Assembly: GCA_026225235.1 (NCBI GenBank)
Contig: JAMFSK010000156.1
Span: forward strand, 1-64,000
Source: Burkholderiales bacterium
Lineage (GTDB): Bacteria > Pseudomonadota > Gammaproteobacteria > Burkholderiales > Burkholderiaceae
Reading direction: 5' to 3'
Length of the DNA: 64,000 bases
Positions 41,275 to 50,885 of this stretch are shown here, in pieces (position 1 is the first letter of the stretch; every line of letters starts with the position of its first letter). The notes beneath the pieces are model-generated. The model did no database searches. It had not been told where the DNA came from and worked only from the letters and a program-made list of their open reading frames with translations. Position numbers and translations under genes: made by a program.

Positions 41275-42798
41275 TCAGGCTAGGAACAGACGATAGACCG
41301 GATTGCGGCTCTCGTCGAAGTTGGGATAGCCCAACGTGGTCAGGAAGGTCTGGAATGCGTTGATCTCGTCGGCCGGCACCTGCAGGCCGACCAGGATGCT
41401 GCTGTAGTCAGCGCCCTGGTTCCGGTAGTGAAACAGGCTGATGTTCCAGTTCGGCGCCATCGACGACAGGAAACGCATCAGCGCGCCCGGTCGTTCCGGG
41501 AACTCGAAGCGATAGAGCAGCTCATTCTGGGCGAGCGGCGAGTGGCCGCCGACCATGTAGCGGATGTGCTGCTTCGAGAGTTCATCGTGCGAGAGGTTGA
41601 CCGTACGAAAACCGTGATGCTCGAAGTTCGCACTGATCTGCCAACTCTCGTCGCGATTGCGGATCTGCACGCCGACGAAGATCTGCGCTTCGGTCTTGTC
41701 GGCAATCCGGTAATTGAACTCAGTCACGCTGCGCTCGCCGAGCAGTTCGCAGAAGCGCCGGAAGCTCCCGCGTTCTTCGGGAATCGTGACGGCGAACACC
41801 GCCTCGCGCGCCTCGCCGACTTCGGCACGCTCGGCGACGAAGCGCAGGCGATCGAAATTCATGTTGGCGCCCGACGTCACCGTGATGAGCGTCTTGTCCT
41901 TGAGCCCTTCGCGCTGGACGTAAGCCTTGAGGCCGGCGAGGCCCAGCGCACCCGCCGGTTCGAGCAGGCTGCGCGTGTCCTGGTAGACATCCTTGATCGC
42001 CGCGCACAGGGCATCGGTATCGACCAGCACGACTTCGTCCAGATGGGCCTGGCAAAGCCGGAAGGTCTCCTCGCCGGGCAGCTTGACCGCCGTGCCGTCC
42101 GAAAACAGGCCCACATCGGTCAACGTCACGCGCTCGCCTTTCGCGAGCGACTGGGCCATCGCAGACGAGTCTTCGGTCTGCACGCCGATGATCTTGATCG
42201 ACGGATTAAGCGCTTTCACAAACGCCGCCACACCTGCAGCCAGGCCGCCGCCGCCGATCGGCACGAAGATCGCGTGGATCGGGCCCTGGTGCTGGCGCAT
42301 GATTTCCATCGCGACGGTGCCCTGACCGGCGATCACGTCAGGGTCGTCGAACGGATGGACAAAGGTCAGGCCGCGCTCGAGCTGGATCTCGGCCGCACGC
42401 TCGTAGGCGTCGGAATACGACTCGCCCCACAGCACCACCTCGATCGCGGAACCGCCGTGCGTGCGCACCGCGTCGATTTTGACCTGGGGTGTGGTGACCG
42501 GCATGACGATGACCGCCTTGACGCCCATGCGCGCTGCCGACAGGGCGACACCCTGTGCGTGGTTGCCCGCCGAGGCCGTGATCACGCCCCGCGCCAGCGC
42601 TTCGGCCGGCAGGTGGGCCATCTTGTTGTAGGCGCCACGGACCTTGAACGAGAACACCGGCTGATTGTCTTCGCGCTTCAGGTAAATGTTGTTGCCCAGC
42701 CGAGCCGACAGATTACGTGCGTATTCGAGTTCGGTTTCGCGGGCGGCGTCGTACACGCGCGCGGTCAGGACTTTCTTCAGATAGTCGGGGGCGGACAT
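41275..42798 (-). CDS. ilvA: Threonine ammonia-lyase, biosynthetic
   Basis: A 507-residue PLP enzyme that turns threonine into 2-oxobutanoate, the first step of isoleucine synthesis. The PLP lysine is in VFSFKVRGAYNKM near residue 55; SAGNHAQGVALSAARMG and the glycine loop GGGGLAAGVAAF follow. The C-terminal 170 residues carry two ACT-like regulatory domains (VFAVTIPEERGSFRRFCELL and FEFPERPGALMRFL), so isoleucine feedback control is expected. ATG 42798 begins MSAPDYLKKVLTARVYD, the conserved start; longer frames to 42957 have no support. Confidence 0.95.
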   Translation of the reverse strand: MSAPDYLKKVLTARVYDAARETELEYARNLSARLGNNIYLKREDNQPVFSFKVRGAYNKMAHLPAEALARGVITASAGNHAQGVALSAARMGVKAVIVMPVTTPQVKIDAVRTHGGSAIEVVLWGESYSDAYERAAEIQLERGLTFVHPFDDPDVIAGQGTVAMEIMRQHQGPIHAIFVPIGGGGLAAGVAAFVKALNPSIKIIGVQTEDSSAMAQSLAKGERVTLTDVGLFSDGTAVKLPGEETFRLCQAHLDEVVLVDTDALCAAIKDVYQDTRSLLEPAGALGLAGLKAYVQREGLKDKTLITVTSGANMNFDRLRFVAERAEVGEAREAVFAVTIPEERGSFRRFCELLGERSVTEFNYRIADKTEAQIFVGVQIRNRDESWQISANFEHHGFRTVNLSHDELSKQHIRYMVGGHSPLAQNELLYRFEFPERPGALMRFLSSMAPNWNISLFHYRNQGADYSSILVGLQVPADEINAFQTFLTTLGYPNFDESRNPVYRLFLA

Positions 42799-42889
42799 GG
42801 GCTCGGGGCGAAAAGAGGCAAAAAGAATGCAATGATAGCGCCCGGGCGGACATTCTTCCCGGGGCGCCCTTGCTGCGGTGGTGTGGCCG

Positions 42890-43612
42890 CTACGAAGTTG
42901 CCGATGGCGCGGCGAGTGAGGCGCCCAGTGCGCTGAGGTCGAGCGGGGTGTCCACATCGCGGATCACACCGGCGTCCAGCGTTTCCAGGCGCCAGACCGG
43001 CCAGTTCGCCAGCACGCTGCGCGCGCCTTCGTCGCCGTCAAGTTGCGCGAGCGCTGCGCCATGCGCCGTGCCGAAGCCGACCGGATGACCGCGCTGGCCT
43101 TCAAAAAATGGTGCAACGATGATGTTGCCGCCGAACTCTGCGGGACTCATTGCTTCTGCCGTTCCCGTTGCGCCTGGCGCCGCCGCATCTGCTAGCGCGA
43201 CGGCGAGGTCTTCGATGGTGGCCGGAGCGATCGCCGGCATGTCGGCCAACGCGACGAGCCAGCCCGATGCATCAGCCGTCGCACGTACTGCAGCTGCGAG
43301 CGCCGCGCCCATTCCACGTTCGGCGTCGGCACTGACAATAACTTCGCAGCCGGCATCGATCAGCAGTTTGTAAAGCGTATCGGCGTGGGGCGAACCCTGC
43401 GACGCGGGCCGCACGACGGCGATCACCCTCGGCAGGGCCGCACGCATGCGCCGCGCCGCCACGAAGGCGACCGGCAGACCGCGGCTCGGTCCTCCCGGCA
43501 AAGGCTCGGTCAGTTTGTTGCGCAGGCCGGCCGGATCGAAGCGAGAACCGAGGCCGGCGGCGAGCAGGATCCCGACGGGCAGGTCGGGGCGATGACGGGC
43601 GGTGTGGCGCAT
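42890..43612 (-). CDS. MobA-like nucleotidyltransferase
   Basis: A 240-residue GT-A fold nucleotidyltransferase. The nucleotide loop GILLAAGLGSRFDPAGLRNK has the LAAGxGxR pattern near residue 14, and WLVALADMPAIAP holds the metal-binding Asp near 112; GHPVGFG follows. Relatives include molybdopterin cytidylyl/guanylyltransferases (MobA/MocA) that make molybdenum cofactor dinucleotides, but no Mo-enzyme genes are nearby. ATG 43612 has AGGAGG 5 nt before it. It ends 92 bp before ilvA. Confidence 0.85.
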   Translation of the reverse strand: MRHTARHRPDLPVGILLAAGLGSRFDPAGLRNKLTEPLPGGPSRGLPVAFVAARRMRAALPRVIAVVRPASQGSPHADTLYKLLIDAGCEVIVSADAERGMGAALAAAVRATADASGWLVALADMPAIAPATIEDLAVALADAAAPGATGTAEAMSPAEFGGNIIVAPFFEGQRGHPVGFGTAHGAALAQLDGDEGARSVLANWPVWRLETLDAGVIRDVDTPLDLSALGASLAAPSATS

Positions 43613-43805
43613 GAATTCCTCCTGCCCGGATTGTCGCACTTGTCAGGGGCCGTGCGGCGGGGCTCAAGAGCCGCGCTCACGGGGGCCCGATCGGGGCGCA
43701 AGCCCCGAATAACCTGGATAGCCTTGCGCCGCCAAGGGCAATTGACGGTGCCAACACTCGCTGGGCCGATGAAGTACAATCGTCATTCAAGAAAAGGACC
43801 CCGCA

Positions 43806-43928
43806 ATGCTTTGGCAGCCAGCCCTTTCCCGTCATGCTCCGGCCTTCCAGCGCGTGCGTCGCGCGGCCGCCGCACGTCTGCTGCTGCTGTCCCGATCGTG
43901 GCGCTCGACCCATTCCTGCAGACGCTGA
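43806..43928 (+). CDS. Possible small leader ORF, 40 residues
   Basis: MLWQPALSRHAPAFQRVRRA begins a 40-codon frame ending in TGA at 43926, very rich in Arg and with a short Leu run. AAAAGGA lies 7 nt before the ATG, and TACAAT (43775-43780) may be its -10. It lies in the 469-bp gap before the giant dehydrogenase, so it could be a regulatory leader peptide. Composition alone does not prove coding. Confidence 0.3.
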   Translation: MLWQPALSRHAPAFQRVRRAAAARLLLLSRSWRSTHSCRR

Positions 43929-44081
43929 CACGATCAGCGTCCACGCCCAGGGGGTCGTCGCATCCGCACCCACAGGATGCCCCGCCCACCGCCAGACAGA
44001 CTTATCCATGCAATCAGCGCGCCTTGCGCGCCGCCGGCCCTGTGCTCCCGAGCGAGGACCCGGATAAATGAATCGTCGAAC

Positions 44082-47000
44082 ATGAACGCTCCCCAAGTAT
44101 TCGACCCGCTCACGCCCGATGCGGCGGTCGCCACGCACGAAAACGCGCCGCGCCTGCGCGAGATTCCCTATAACTACACCTCGTTCTCGGATCGCGAGAT
44201 CGTGATCCGCTTGCTCGGCGACGAAGCCTGGCAAGCGCTCGACGAGTTGCGCGGCGAACGCCGCACCGGCCGCTCGGCGCGCATGCTCTACGAAGTGCTC
44301 GGCGATATCTGGGTCGTGCAGCGCAACCCGTATCTGCAGGACGACCTGCTTGACAACCCGAAGCGCCGCGCGATGCTCGTCAACGCGCTGTATCACCGTC
44401 TCAACGAGATCGAGAAGCGCCGCAAGGCGGACCTCGTCTCGCACAACGACGACACGGGGCGCGACCGCGCCGCGCGCGTCGAGACGCTGGTGATCGCCGC
44501 CCGCCGGGCAGTCGAAGGGTTCAAGGCACAGTTCGAACAGACCTACGACTTGCGCAAGCGCGCGACGAAGGTGCTCGGACGCGTGACGCAAAAAGACAAC
44601 ATCAAGTTCGACGGCCTCTCACGTGTCTCGCACGTGACCGACGCGACCGACTGGCGCGTCGAATACCCGTTCGTCGTGCTCACGCCCGACACCGAACTCG
44701 AGATCGCCGGCATGATCAAGGCGTGCTTCGAGCTCGGCCTGACCGTGATTCCGCGCGGGGGTGGCACAGGCTATACGGGCGGCGCGATTCCGCTCACGCC
44801 GTTCTCGGCGGTCATCAACACCGAGAAGCTCGAACAGCTTGACCCGGTCAAACTGATCGACTTGCCGGGCGTCGATCGCAAGGTCGCGACGATCTTCTCG
44901 GGTGCGGGTGTCGTCACGCGCCGCGTGACCGAGGCGGCCGGCTATGTGTTTGCAGTCGACCCGACCTCGCTCGATGCTTCGTGCATCGGCGGCAATATCG
45001 CCATGAACGCCGGCGGCAAGAAAGCCGTGTTGTGGGGCACCGCGCTCGACAACCTCGCTTGGTGGCGGATGGTCGACCCGGACGGGAACTGGCTCGAAGT
45101 CGAGCGCCTCGACCACAACCTCGGCAAGATCCACGACGCACCGCTCGCCCGCTTCGAATGCAAGTGGTTCGACGGCAATGGCGCGCCCGGCGAAACGCTG
45201 CTGCGCACCGAGATTCTCGAGATCGAGGGCAAGCGCTTTCGCAAGGAAGGTCTGGGCAAGGATGTCACCGACAAATTCCTGGCCGGCTTGCCGGGCATCC
45301 AGAAAGAAGGCTGCGATGGCCTGATCACGAGCGGTCGCTGGATTCTGCACAAGATGCCCGCGCATACGCGCACGGTCTGCCTCGAGTTCTTCGGGCAGGC
45401 GCGCGATGCGATTCCGAGCATCGTCGAGATCAAGGATTTCCTGTTTGAAACGTCGAAGCGGGGCGGCGCGATTCTCGCGGGCCTCGAGCATCTCGACGAA
45501 CGGTATCTGCGTGCGGTCGGCTACGCGACCAAGAGCAAGCGCGCCGCGTTTCCGAAGATGGTGCTGGTCGGCGATATCGTCGGCGACGATGCCGACGCGG
45601 TAGCCGCGGCGACTTCGGAAGTCGTGCGCATGGCCAACAGCAAGAACGGCGAAGGGTTTGTCGCTGTCAATGCCGAGGCGCGCAAGCGCTTCTGGCTCGA
45701 CCGTTCGCGCACGGCGGCGATCGCGAAGCACACCAACGCGTTCAAGATCAACGAAGACGTCGTCATCCCGCTGAACCGGATGGGCGAGTACACCGACGCG
45801 ATCGAGCGCATCAATATCGAGCTGTCGAACAAGAACAAGCTCGAACTCCTTGATGCACTTGAAGCGTTCTTCCGTGCGGGCAATCTGCCCTTGGGCAAGA
45901 GCGACGACGCCAACGAAATCCCGAGCGCCGAACTGCTCGAAGATCGCGTGAACCAGGCAATCGAGTTGCTTCAGCGCGTGCGCGCTCGCTGGCTCTACTT
46001 GCAGGACAACCTCGACAAGCCGCTCGTGAGCGCGCGCGACGACTTGCCCGCGCTTGGTTATGAAGCGCTGGTCGACACGTTCGCCCGGCGCCTTGAAGCG
46101 CAGCCGGATGCGACGGTGTTCGACCTCGCCCAGGACCGTACCCTGCGTGTGTCCTGGAAGCAGGAAGTGCGCGGCGAACTGCGCCATATTTTCAATGGCG
46201 GCGAGTTCAAGCCGATCCTGGAAGAGGCGCAGGCGATCCACAAACGCGTGCTGCGTGGGCGCGTGTTTGTCGCGCTGCATATGCATGCGGGCGACGGGAA
46301 TGTCCACACCAATATTCCGGTGAACTCGGACAACTACGCGATGCTCCAGGATGCGCACAAGGCGGTCGGCCGCATCATGGCGATCGCCCGTTCGCTTGAC
46401 GGCGTGATTTCCGGCGAGCACGGCATCGGCATCACCAAGCTCGAGTACCTGACCGACGAGGAGCTCAGCGAATTTCGCGCATACAAGCTGCGGGTCGATC
46501 CGCAGGGGCGCTTCAACAAGGGCAAGCTGCTTGGCGGCGCTGACTTGCGCAACGCCTATACGCCGAGCTTTGGCCTGATGGGCTACGAATCGCTGATTAT
46601 GCAGCAGAGCGATATCGGCGCGATCGCCGACAGCGTCAAGGACTGCCTGCGTTGCGGCAAATGCAAGCCGGTCTGCGCGACCCACGTGCCTCGCGCGAAC
46701 CTGCTTTATAGCCCGCGCAACAAGATCCTCGCCACCTCGCTGCTGGTCGAGGCCTTCCTCTATGAGGAGCAGACGCGACGCGGCGTGTCGATCAAGCACT
46801 GGGACGAGTTCAACGATGTGGCCGACCATTGCACGGTCTGCCACAAATGCTTGACGCCGTGCCCGGTGGACATCGACTTCGGCGAAGTCACGATGAATAT
46901 GCGCAATCTGCTGCGCAAGATGGGCAAGAAGAAATTCAACCCCGGTTCAGCAGCGGGCATGTTCTTCCTGAACGCGACGAACCCGAACACCATCAATCTG

Positions 47001-48062
47001 ACCCGCAAGGTCATGATCGACTGGGGCTACAAGGCACAGCGCCTCGGCAACGATGTGTTCAAGAAGTTCGCCCGCAAGCAGACCTCGGCGCCCCCGGCGA
47101 CCGTCGGCAAGCCGCCGGTGGTCGAGCAGGTGATCCACTTCATCAACAAGAAGATGCCGGGCAACCTGCCCAAGAAGACCGCGCGTGCGCTGCTCGATAT
47201 CGAGGACGACAAGATCGTGCCGATCATCCGCAACCCCGCGGGCACGAGCGTCGATTCGGAGGCGGTGTTCTATTTCCCGGGCTGCGGCTCGGAACGCCTG
47301 TTCTCTCAGGTCGGCCTCGCGACCCAGGCGATGCTCTGGCACGTCGGCGTGCAGACCGTGCTGCCGCCGGGCTATCTGTGTTGCGGTTATCCGCAGCGCG
47401 GCGCGGGGCAGTACGACAAGGCCGAGAAGACCGTGACCGACAATCGGGTGCTGTTCCACCGGGTGGCGAACACGCTGAATTACCTCGACATCAAGACGGT
47501 CGTGGTCTCGTGCGGCACGTGCTATGACCAGCTCGCCGGGTATGAATTCGACAAGATATTCCCGGGCTGCCGGATCATCGACATCCACGAATTCCTGCTT
47601 GAGAAACAGGTCAAGCTCGAAGGTGCGACCGGGGTCCGTTATATGTATCACGACCCTTGCCACACGCCGATCAAGACGATGGACCCGACCAAACTCGTCA
47701 ACCAGTTGATGACGAGCGGCGACAATGGCGGCTATACGATCGAGAAGAATGATCGGTGCTGTGGCGAGTCGGGCACGCTGGCCGTGACGCGTCCTGACGT
47801 GTCAACCCAGGTGCGATTCCGCAAGCAAGAAGAGATGGAGAAGGGCACGGCCAAGGTCCGCAAGGATGGCTATGAGGGCGAGGTTAAGATTTTGACGAGC
47901 TGCCCGTCCTGCCTGCAGGGCCTGTCGCGCTATGAAGGCGACGTCAGTGTCGAAGCCGACTACATCGTGGTCGAGATCGCGCGCAACCTGCTCGGTGAAA
48001 ACTGGATGGCCGACTATGTCGCGAAGGCCAATTCGGGCGGCATCGAACGCGTGCTGGTCTGA
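44082..48062 (+). CDS. Giant FAD/4Fe-4S dehydrogenase (DUF3683-type, D-lactate/glycolate dehydrogenase-like)
   Basis: A 1326-residue soluble fusion. Residues 1-200: helical DUF3683 region. About 200-820: FAD-binding D-lactate/glycolate dehydrogenase-like domains, with the flavin loop [15 protein letters not shown] near 223 and [14 protein letters not shown] near 733. Two 4Fe-4S motifs follow, [11 protein letters not shown] near 855 and [11 protein letters not shown] near 915. The last 270 residues hold two CCG (heterodisulphide-reductase-like) domains: [11 protein letters not shown] near 1065 with CCGYPQ near 1099, and [10 protein letters not shown] near 1191 with CCGESGT near 1225. It likely oxidises a 2-hydroxy acid and passes electrons to the quinone pool; the substrate is unproven. 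ATG 44082 overlaps a 5-codon upstream frame. Confidence 0.9.
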   Translation: MNAPQVFDPLTPDAAVATHENAPRLREIPYNYTSFSDREIVIRLLGDEAWQALDELRGERRTGRSARMLYEVLGDIWVVQRNPYLQDDLLDNPKRRAMLVNALYHRLNEIEKRRKADLVSHNDDTGRDRAARVETLVIAARRAVEGFKAQFEQTYDLRKRATKVLGRVTQKDNIKFDGLSRVSHVTDATDWRVEYPFVVLTPDTELEIAGMIKACFELGLTVIPRGGGTGYTGGAIPLTPFSAVINTEKLEQLDPVKLIDLPGVDRKVATIFSGAGVVTRRVTEAAGYVFAVDPTSLDASCIGGNIAMNAGGKKAVLWGTALDNLAWWRMVDPDGNWLEVERLDHNLGKIHDAPLARFECKWFDGNGAPGETLLRTEILEIEGKRFRKEGLGKDVTDKFLAGLPGIQKEGCDGLITSGRWILHKMPAHTRTVCLEFFGQARDAIPSIVEIKDFLFETSKRGGAILAGLEHLDERYLRAVGYATKSKRAAFPKMVLVGDIVGDDADAVAAATSEVVRMANSKNGEGFVAVNAEARKRFWLDRSRTAAIAKHTNAFKINEDVVIPLNRMGEYTDAIERINIELSNKNKLELLDALEAFFRAGNLPLGKSDDANEIPSAELLEDRVNQAIELLQRVRARWLYLQDNLDKPLVSARDDLPALGYEALVDTFARRLEAQPDATVFDLAQDRTLRVSWKQEVRGELRHIFNGGEFKPILEEAQAIHKRVLRGRVFVALHMHAGDGNVHTNIPVNSDNYAMLQDAHKAVGRIMAIARSLDGVISGEHGIGITKLEYLTDEELSEFRAYKLRVDPQGRFNKGKLLGGADLRNAYTPSFGLMGYESLIMQQSDIGAIADSVKDCLRCGKCKPVCATHVPRANLLYSPRNKILATSLLVEAFLYEEQTRRGVSIKHWDEFNDVADHCTVCHKCLTPCPVDIDFGEVTMNMRNLLRKMGKKKFNPGSAAGMFFLNATNPNTINLTRKVMIDWGYKAQRLGNDVFKKFARKQTSAPPATVGKPPVVEQVIHFINKKMPGNLPKKTARALLDIEDDKIVPIIRNPAGTSVDSEAVFYFPGCGSERLFSQVGLATQAMLWHVGVQTVLPPGYLCCGYPQRGAGQYDKAEKTVTDNRVLFHRVANTLNYLDIKTVVVSCGTCYDQLAGYEFDKIFPGCRIIDIHEFLLEKQVKLEGATGVRYMYHDPCHTPIKTMDPTKLVNQLMTSGDNGGYTIEKNDRCCGESGTLAVTRPDVSTQVRFRKQEEMEKGTAKVRKDGYEGEVKILTSCPSCLQGLSRYEGDVSVEADYIVVEIARNLLGENWMADYVAKANSGGIERVLV

Positions 48063-48089
48063 GATCGGCAACAACGGGGAAACGGATCG

Positions 48090-48524
48090 ATGGCCTGTGT
48101 TTTTTGTGATTCCGAGGGCGGCTCGGTACTCTGGCGCGACGCGTCGTTGCGCGTCGTGCTGGCGGACGAGCCCGGTTATCCGGGTTTCTGCCGGGTGATC
48201 TGGAACGCCCACGTGGCCGAGTTCAGTGAGCTCGATGCGCCGTCGCGCGCGCATCTGATGGAGACGGTGGCGGCGGTCGAGCGCGCGGTGCGCCGGGTCA
48301 TGAAGCCCGGCAAGATCAACCTGGCGAGCCTCGGCAACCAGGTCCCGCACCTGCATTGGCACGTGATTCCGCGTTATGCGGACGACGCTCATTTTCCCAA
48401 GCCGGTGTGGGCGTCGGCCGAGCGCGATGTCGCGGAAGTCCGGATCAACGAGCGGCTTGTGCTGTCGGGCGGTCTGCTTGATGCGGTAAATGAGGAAATG
48501 AGCGGGTTGGTGGCCACTGGCTGA
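48090..48524 (+). CDS. HIT-family (histidine triad) hydrolase
   Basis: A 144-residue nucleotide-binding hydrolase/transferase. The triad HLHWHVIPR near residue 90 is complete, and the N-terminal CVFCDSEGG resembles the zinc-type Cys pair of some HIT proteins. It cleaves phosphoramidates or dinucleoside compounds; the exact substrate is unknown. It begins 27 bp after the dehydrogenase stop and is probably cotranscribed. Confidence 0.9.
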   Translation: MACVFCDSEGGSVLWRDASLRVVLADEPGYPGFCRVIWNAHVAEFSELDAPSRAHLMETVAAVERAVRRVMKPGKINLASLGNQVPHLHWHVIPRYADDAHFPKPVWASAERDVAEVRINERLVLSGGLLDAVNEEMSGLVATG

Positions 48525-48527
48525 AAG

Positions 48528-48579
48528 CGCTGCCTGAGGACGCTGCTTGAGGACGCTGCCTGAGGGCGCTGCCTGAGGG
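48528..48579. repeat. Four tandem 13-bp repeats between HIT and DUF971 genes
   Basis: CGCTGCCTGAGGA and three near-identical copies (48541, 48554, 48567; differences at one or two positions) follow the HIT stop by 3 bp. The array lies in a 214-bp gap with no gene, and a partial CGTGGC copy ends it. Confidence 0.9.
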
Positions 48580-48738
48580 CGTGGCACGACAGCAGCCTCT
48601 CCCCACGAGAGATTTCGTTTCAGGTATGGTGTTTGCACGGGGCTGTACGACGGCCGCGTGCAATTTTTTTGTGCAAACTGCTTTATTCATGTTGGCGAGG
48701 AAAATGCTCATGTCCGCTGTGGTTCACGGAGGCTCCCA

Positions 48739-49152
48739 ATGAGCGCGCGCGCGCCGGTGCCTTCGGGTCTCGTCCTGCACAAGCAGTCGATGGTGCTCGA
48801 ACTCCAGTACGAGGACGGCCGTTCTTACCGCTTGCCCTTCGAATTGCTGCGGGTCATGTCGCCGTCGGCCGAAGTCAAGGGCCATGGACCTGGTCAGGAA
48901 ACACTGCAAACCGGCAAGCGCGAGGTCGCCGTAGCCGGGCTGGCGCCGGTCGGCCACTACGCTATCCAGTTGATGTTCTCGGATGGCCACGATACGGGCA
49001 TCTACACTTGGGATTACCTGTATACGCTGGCGACGCGACAAGACGAGGTCTGGACCGACTACCTCGGGCGGCTTGCCGCGGCAGGGCTCGATCGCGATGC
49101 GCCGATGACTTCGGGCGGCTCGCATACGCACGGCCCGGGCTGCGGGCACTAA
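48739..49152 (+). CDS. DUF971 domain protein
   Basis: A 137-residue protein with the DUF971 fold found at the N-terminus of gamma-butyrobetaine hydroxylase and alone in proteobacteria: [40 protein letters not shown] and [12 protein letters not shown]. It has a C-terminal histidine/glycine-rich tail ([10 protein letters not shown]) that could bind metal. In many genomes it stands next to ubiE, as here; a link to iron-sulphur or metal handling has been suggested but is not established. CGGAGG precedes the ATG. Confidence 0.88.
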   Translation: MSARAPVPSGLVLHKQSMVLELQYEDGRSYRLPFELLRVMSPSAEVKGHGPGQETLQTGKREVAVAGLAPVGHYAIQLMFSDGHDTGIYTWDYLYTLATRQDEVWTDYLGRLAAAGLDRDAPMTSGGSHTHGPGCGH

Positions 49153-49237
49153 CGCAAGACCGGCCGGCACAGGTAATATCGCGGCCATTCGTCGTGGCAC
49201 TGGCCGCGCAAGAACATGTTTTCAGGGGGCAGCAGCA

Positions 49238-49969
49238 ATGAGCAAAACGCACTTCGGTTTCGAAACCGTCGACGAGAACGAGAAGGCCGGCAAGGTCGCG
49301 GGTGTGTTTCATTCGGTCGCGTCGAAGTACGACGTCATGAACGACATGATGTCGGGCGGCATGCACCGCTTGTGGAAAGCCTTCACGATTGCCCAGGCCG
49401 CCGTGCGGCCGGGCTTCAAGGTGCTCGATATCGCGGGCGGCACGGGCGATCTCGCCAAGGCCTTCGCCAAACAGGCCGGCCCGACCGGTGAAGTTTGGCT
49501 CACCGACATCAACGAATCGATGCTGCGCGTTGGCCGCGACCGCCTGCTCGACAAAGGCCTGATCACTCCGGCGATGCTCTGCGACGCCGAAAAGATTCCG
49601 CTGCCCGACAACTATTTCGACGTGGTGACCGTGGCCTTCGGCCTGCGCAACATGACGCACAAGGATGTGGCGCTCGCCGAAATGCGCCGCGTGCTCAAAC
49701 CGGGCGGCAAGCTGCTCGTGCTCGAGTTCTCGAAGGTCTGGTCGCCGCTCGCGAAGGCTTACGACGTCTATTCCTTCAAGGTCCTGCCGTTTCTCGGCGA
49801 GAAGATCGCAGGCGACGCCGAGAGCTATCGGTATCTGGCCGAATCGATCCGCATGCATCCGGACCAAGACACCCTCAAGACCATGATGGAAGATGCGGGG
49901 CTTGACCGCGTGCGCTACTACAACCTCTCCGCGGGCGTGGTCGCGCTGCACGTCGGGCTGAAGTTCTGA
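49238..49969 (+). CDS. ubiE: Ubiquinone/menaquinone C-methyltransferase
   Basis: A 243-residue S-adenosylmethionine methyltransferase. [16 protein letters not shown] is the UbiE signature near residue 29, and [15 protein letters not shown] is the cofactor loop near 63. It methylates the ubiquinone precursor (2-octaprenyl-6-methoxy-benzoquinol or its relative). It begins the ubi cluster with ubiJ and ubiB. Confidence 0.95.
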   Translation: MSKTHFGFETVDENEKAGKVAGVFHSVASKYDVMNDMMSGGMHRLWKAFTIAQAAVRPGFKVLDIAGGTGDLAKAFAKQAGPTGEVWLTDINESMLRVGRDRLLDKGLITPAMLCDAEKIPLPDNYFDVVTVAFGLRNMTHKDVALAEMRRVLKPGGKLLVLEFSKVWSPLAKAYDVYSFKVLPFLGEKIAGDAESYRYLAESIRMHPDQDTLKTMMEDAGLDRVRYYNLSAGVVALHVGLKF

Positions 49970-50105
49970 AGCCGCCGGGCCGCCCTCGCCGCGCGGGGCT
50001 TGCGCGCTCGAGCGGCCCGGCGTCCGTTGCAGCGCATCTCCAGTCAACGCAATCGTCCTCTAGAATGGCGAATCCTGGCTGCTGTCGCCCGCCTTACGAT
50101 TCCCC

Positions 50106-50885
50106 ATGACTGTCGCTGCCAAACCCCTGATTGCCGCTGTGAACCATCTGCTGGCCCGCGAAAGCTGGGCGCGCGAGAAATTGCTGCCCTATGCAGGGCG
50201 CCGCGCGCGGGTGGGTATGCCGCTTGGCTCGCTCGATCTGGTTGTGCTTGCGGACGGGCTGCTCGGTCCGGTTCCGCCCGCGCTCAACGCCGGCGCTGAG
50301 CCGGCGGGCGGCGCCGGGAGTGCGGCGGCAGGCGCCGCGGCGAACACCGGCAGCGCAGCGTCGGCAAGCCCGTCTGGGGCATTCGCGAGCGCGCCGGGGC
50401 AGGTGGACCCCGCGTTCGACGTGACGATCACCATTGAAGTGGGCGCCGCACCCGCCTTCCTGTCCGGTGGTCAGGCTGGCGCGATGAAATATGTGCGAAT
50501 CGAGGGCGACGCGGAATTCGCGACTGCGCTCGGCTATCTTGCTGAACACCTGCGCTGGGAGCCGGAAGAAGATCTCGCCAGGATCGTCGGCGACGCCGGT
50601 GCGCATCGCGCGGCGAATCTCGCGCGCGAACTCGCCGGCCGCGCGCGTCGTACTGGACGCAACCTGCTCGAGTCGGTGGCTGAATACCTGCTCGATGAAG
50701 ATCCCCAACTGGTCCGCCGCGGCGAGCTGGACACCCTCGGCGCCGATCTCACGCGTGCCCGTGACGACGTCGCCCGCCTTGAGAAGCGTCTTGAACGCCT
50801 TGAACGCCAGGCCCCCCAGCGCAGTGCGCGCGCCGTTCCCGGCGCTCCGGCTGACCAGCCGAAACCCTCGGATGGGCCACTCTGA
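50106..50885 (+). CDS. ubiJ: Ubiquinone biosynthesis accessory factor UbiJ (SCP2 domain)
   Basis: A 259-residue protein with an SCP2 lipid-binding domain at about residues 5-165, which holds ubiquinone intermediates in the soluble Ubi complex together with UbiK. The C-terminal coiled coil ([20 protein letters not shown]) fits its role in partner binding. It contains an Ala/Gly/Ser-rich insert at about residues 63-98 ([19 protein letters not shown]), longer than needed for the fold. Its stop shares a base with the ubiB start (TGATG). Confidence 0.85.
   Translation: MTVAAKPLIAAVNHLLARESWAREKLLPYAGRRARVGMPLGSLDLVVLADGLLGPVPPALNAGAEPAGGAGSAAAGAAANTGSAASASPSGAFASAPGQVDPAFDVTITIEVGAAPAFLSGGQAGAMKYVRIEGDAEFATALGYLAEHLRWEPEEDLARIVGDAGAHRAANLARELAGRARRTGRNLLESVAEYLLDEDPQLVRRGELDTLGADLTRARDDVARLEKRLERLERQAPQRSARAVPGAPADQPKPSDGPL

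Noticed and set aside
44619-46844. 741-codon open frame on the minus strand
   Set aside because: It is the reverse-strand shadow of the giant dehydrogenase: GC-rich third positions leave few stops. The product has no recognisable domain and is rich in Arg, Asp and His.
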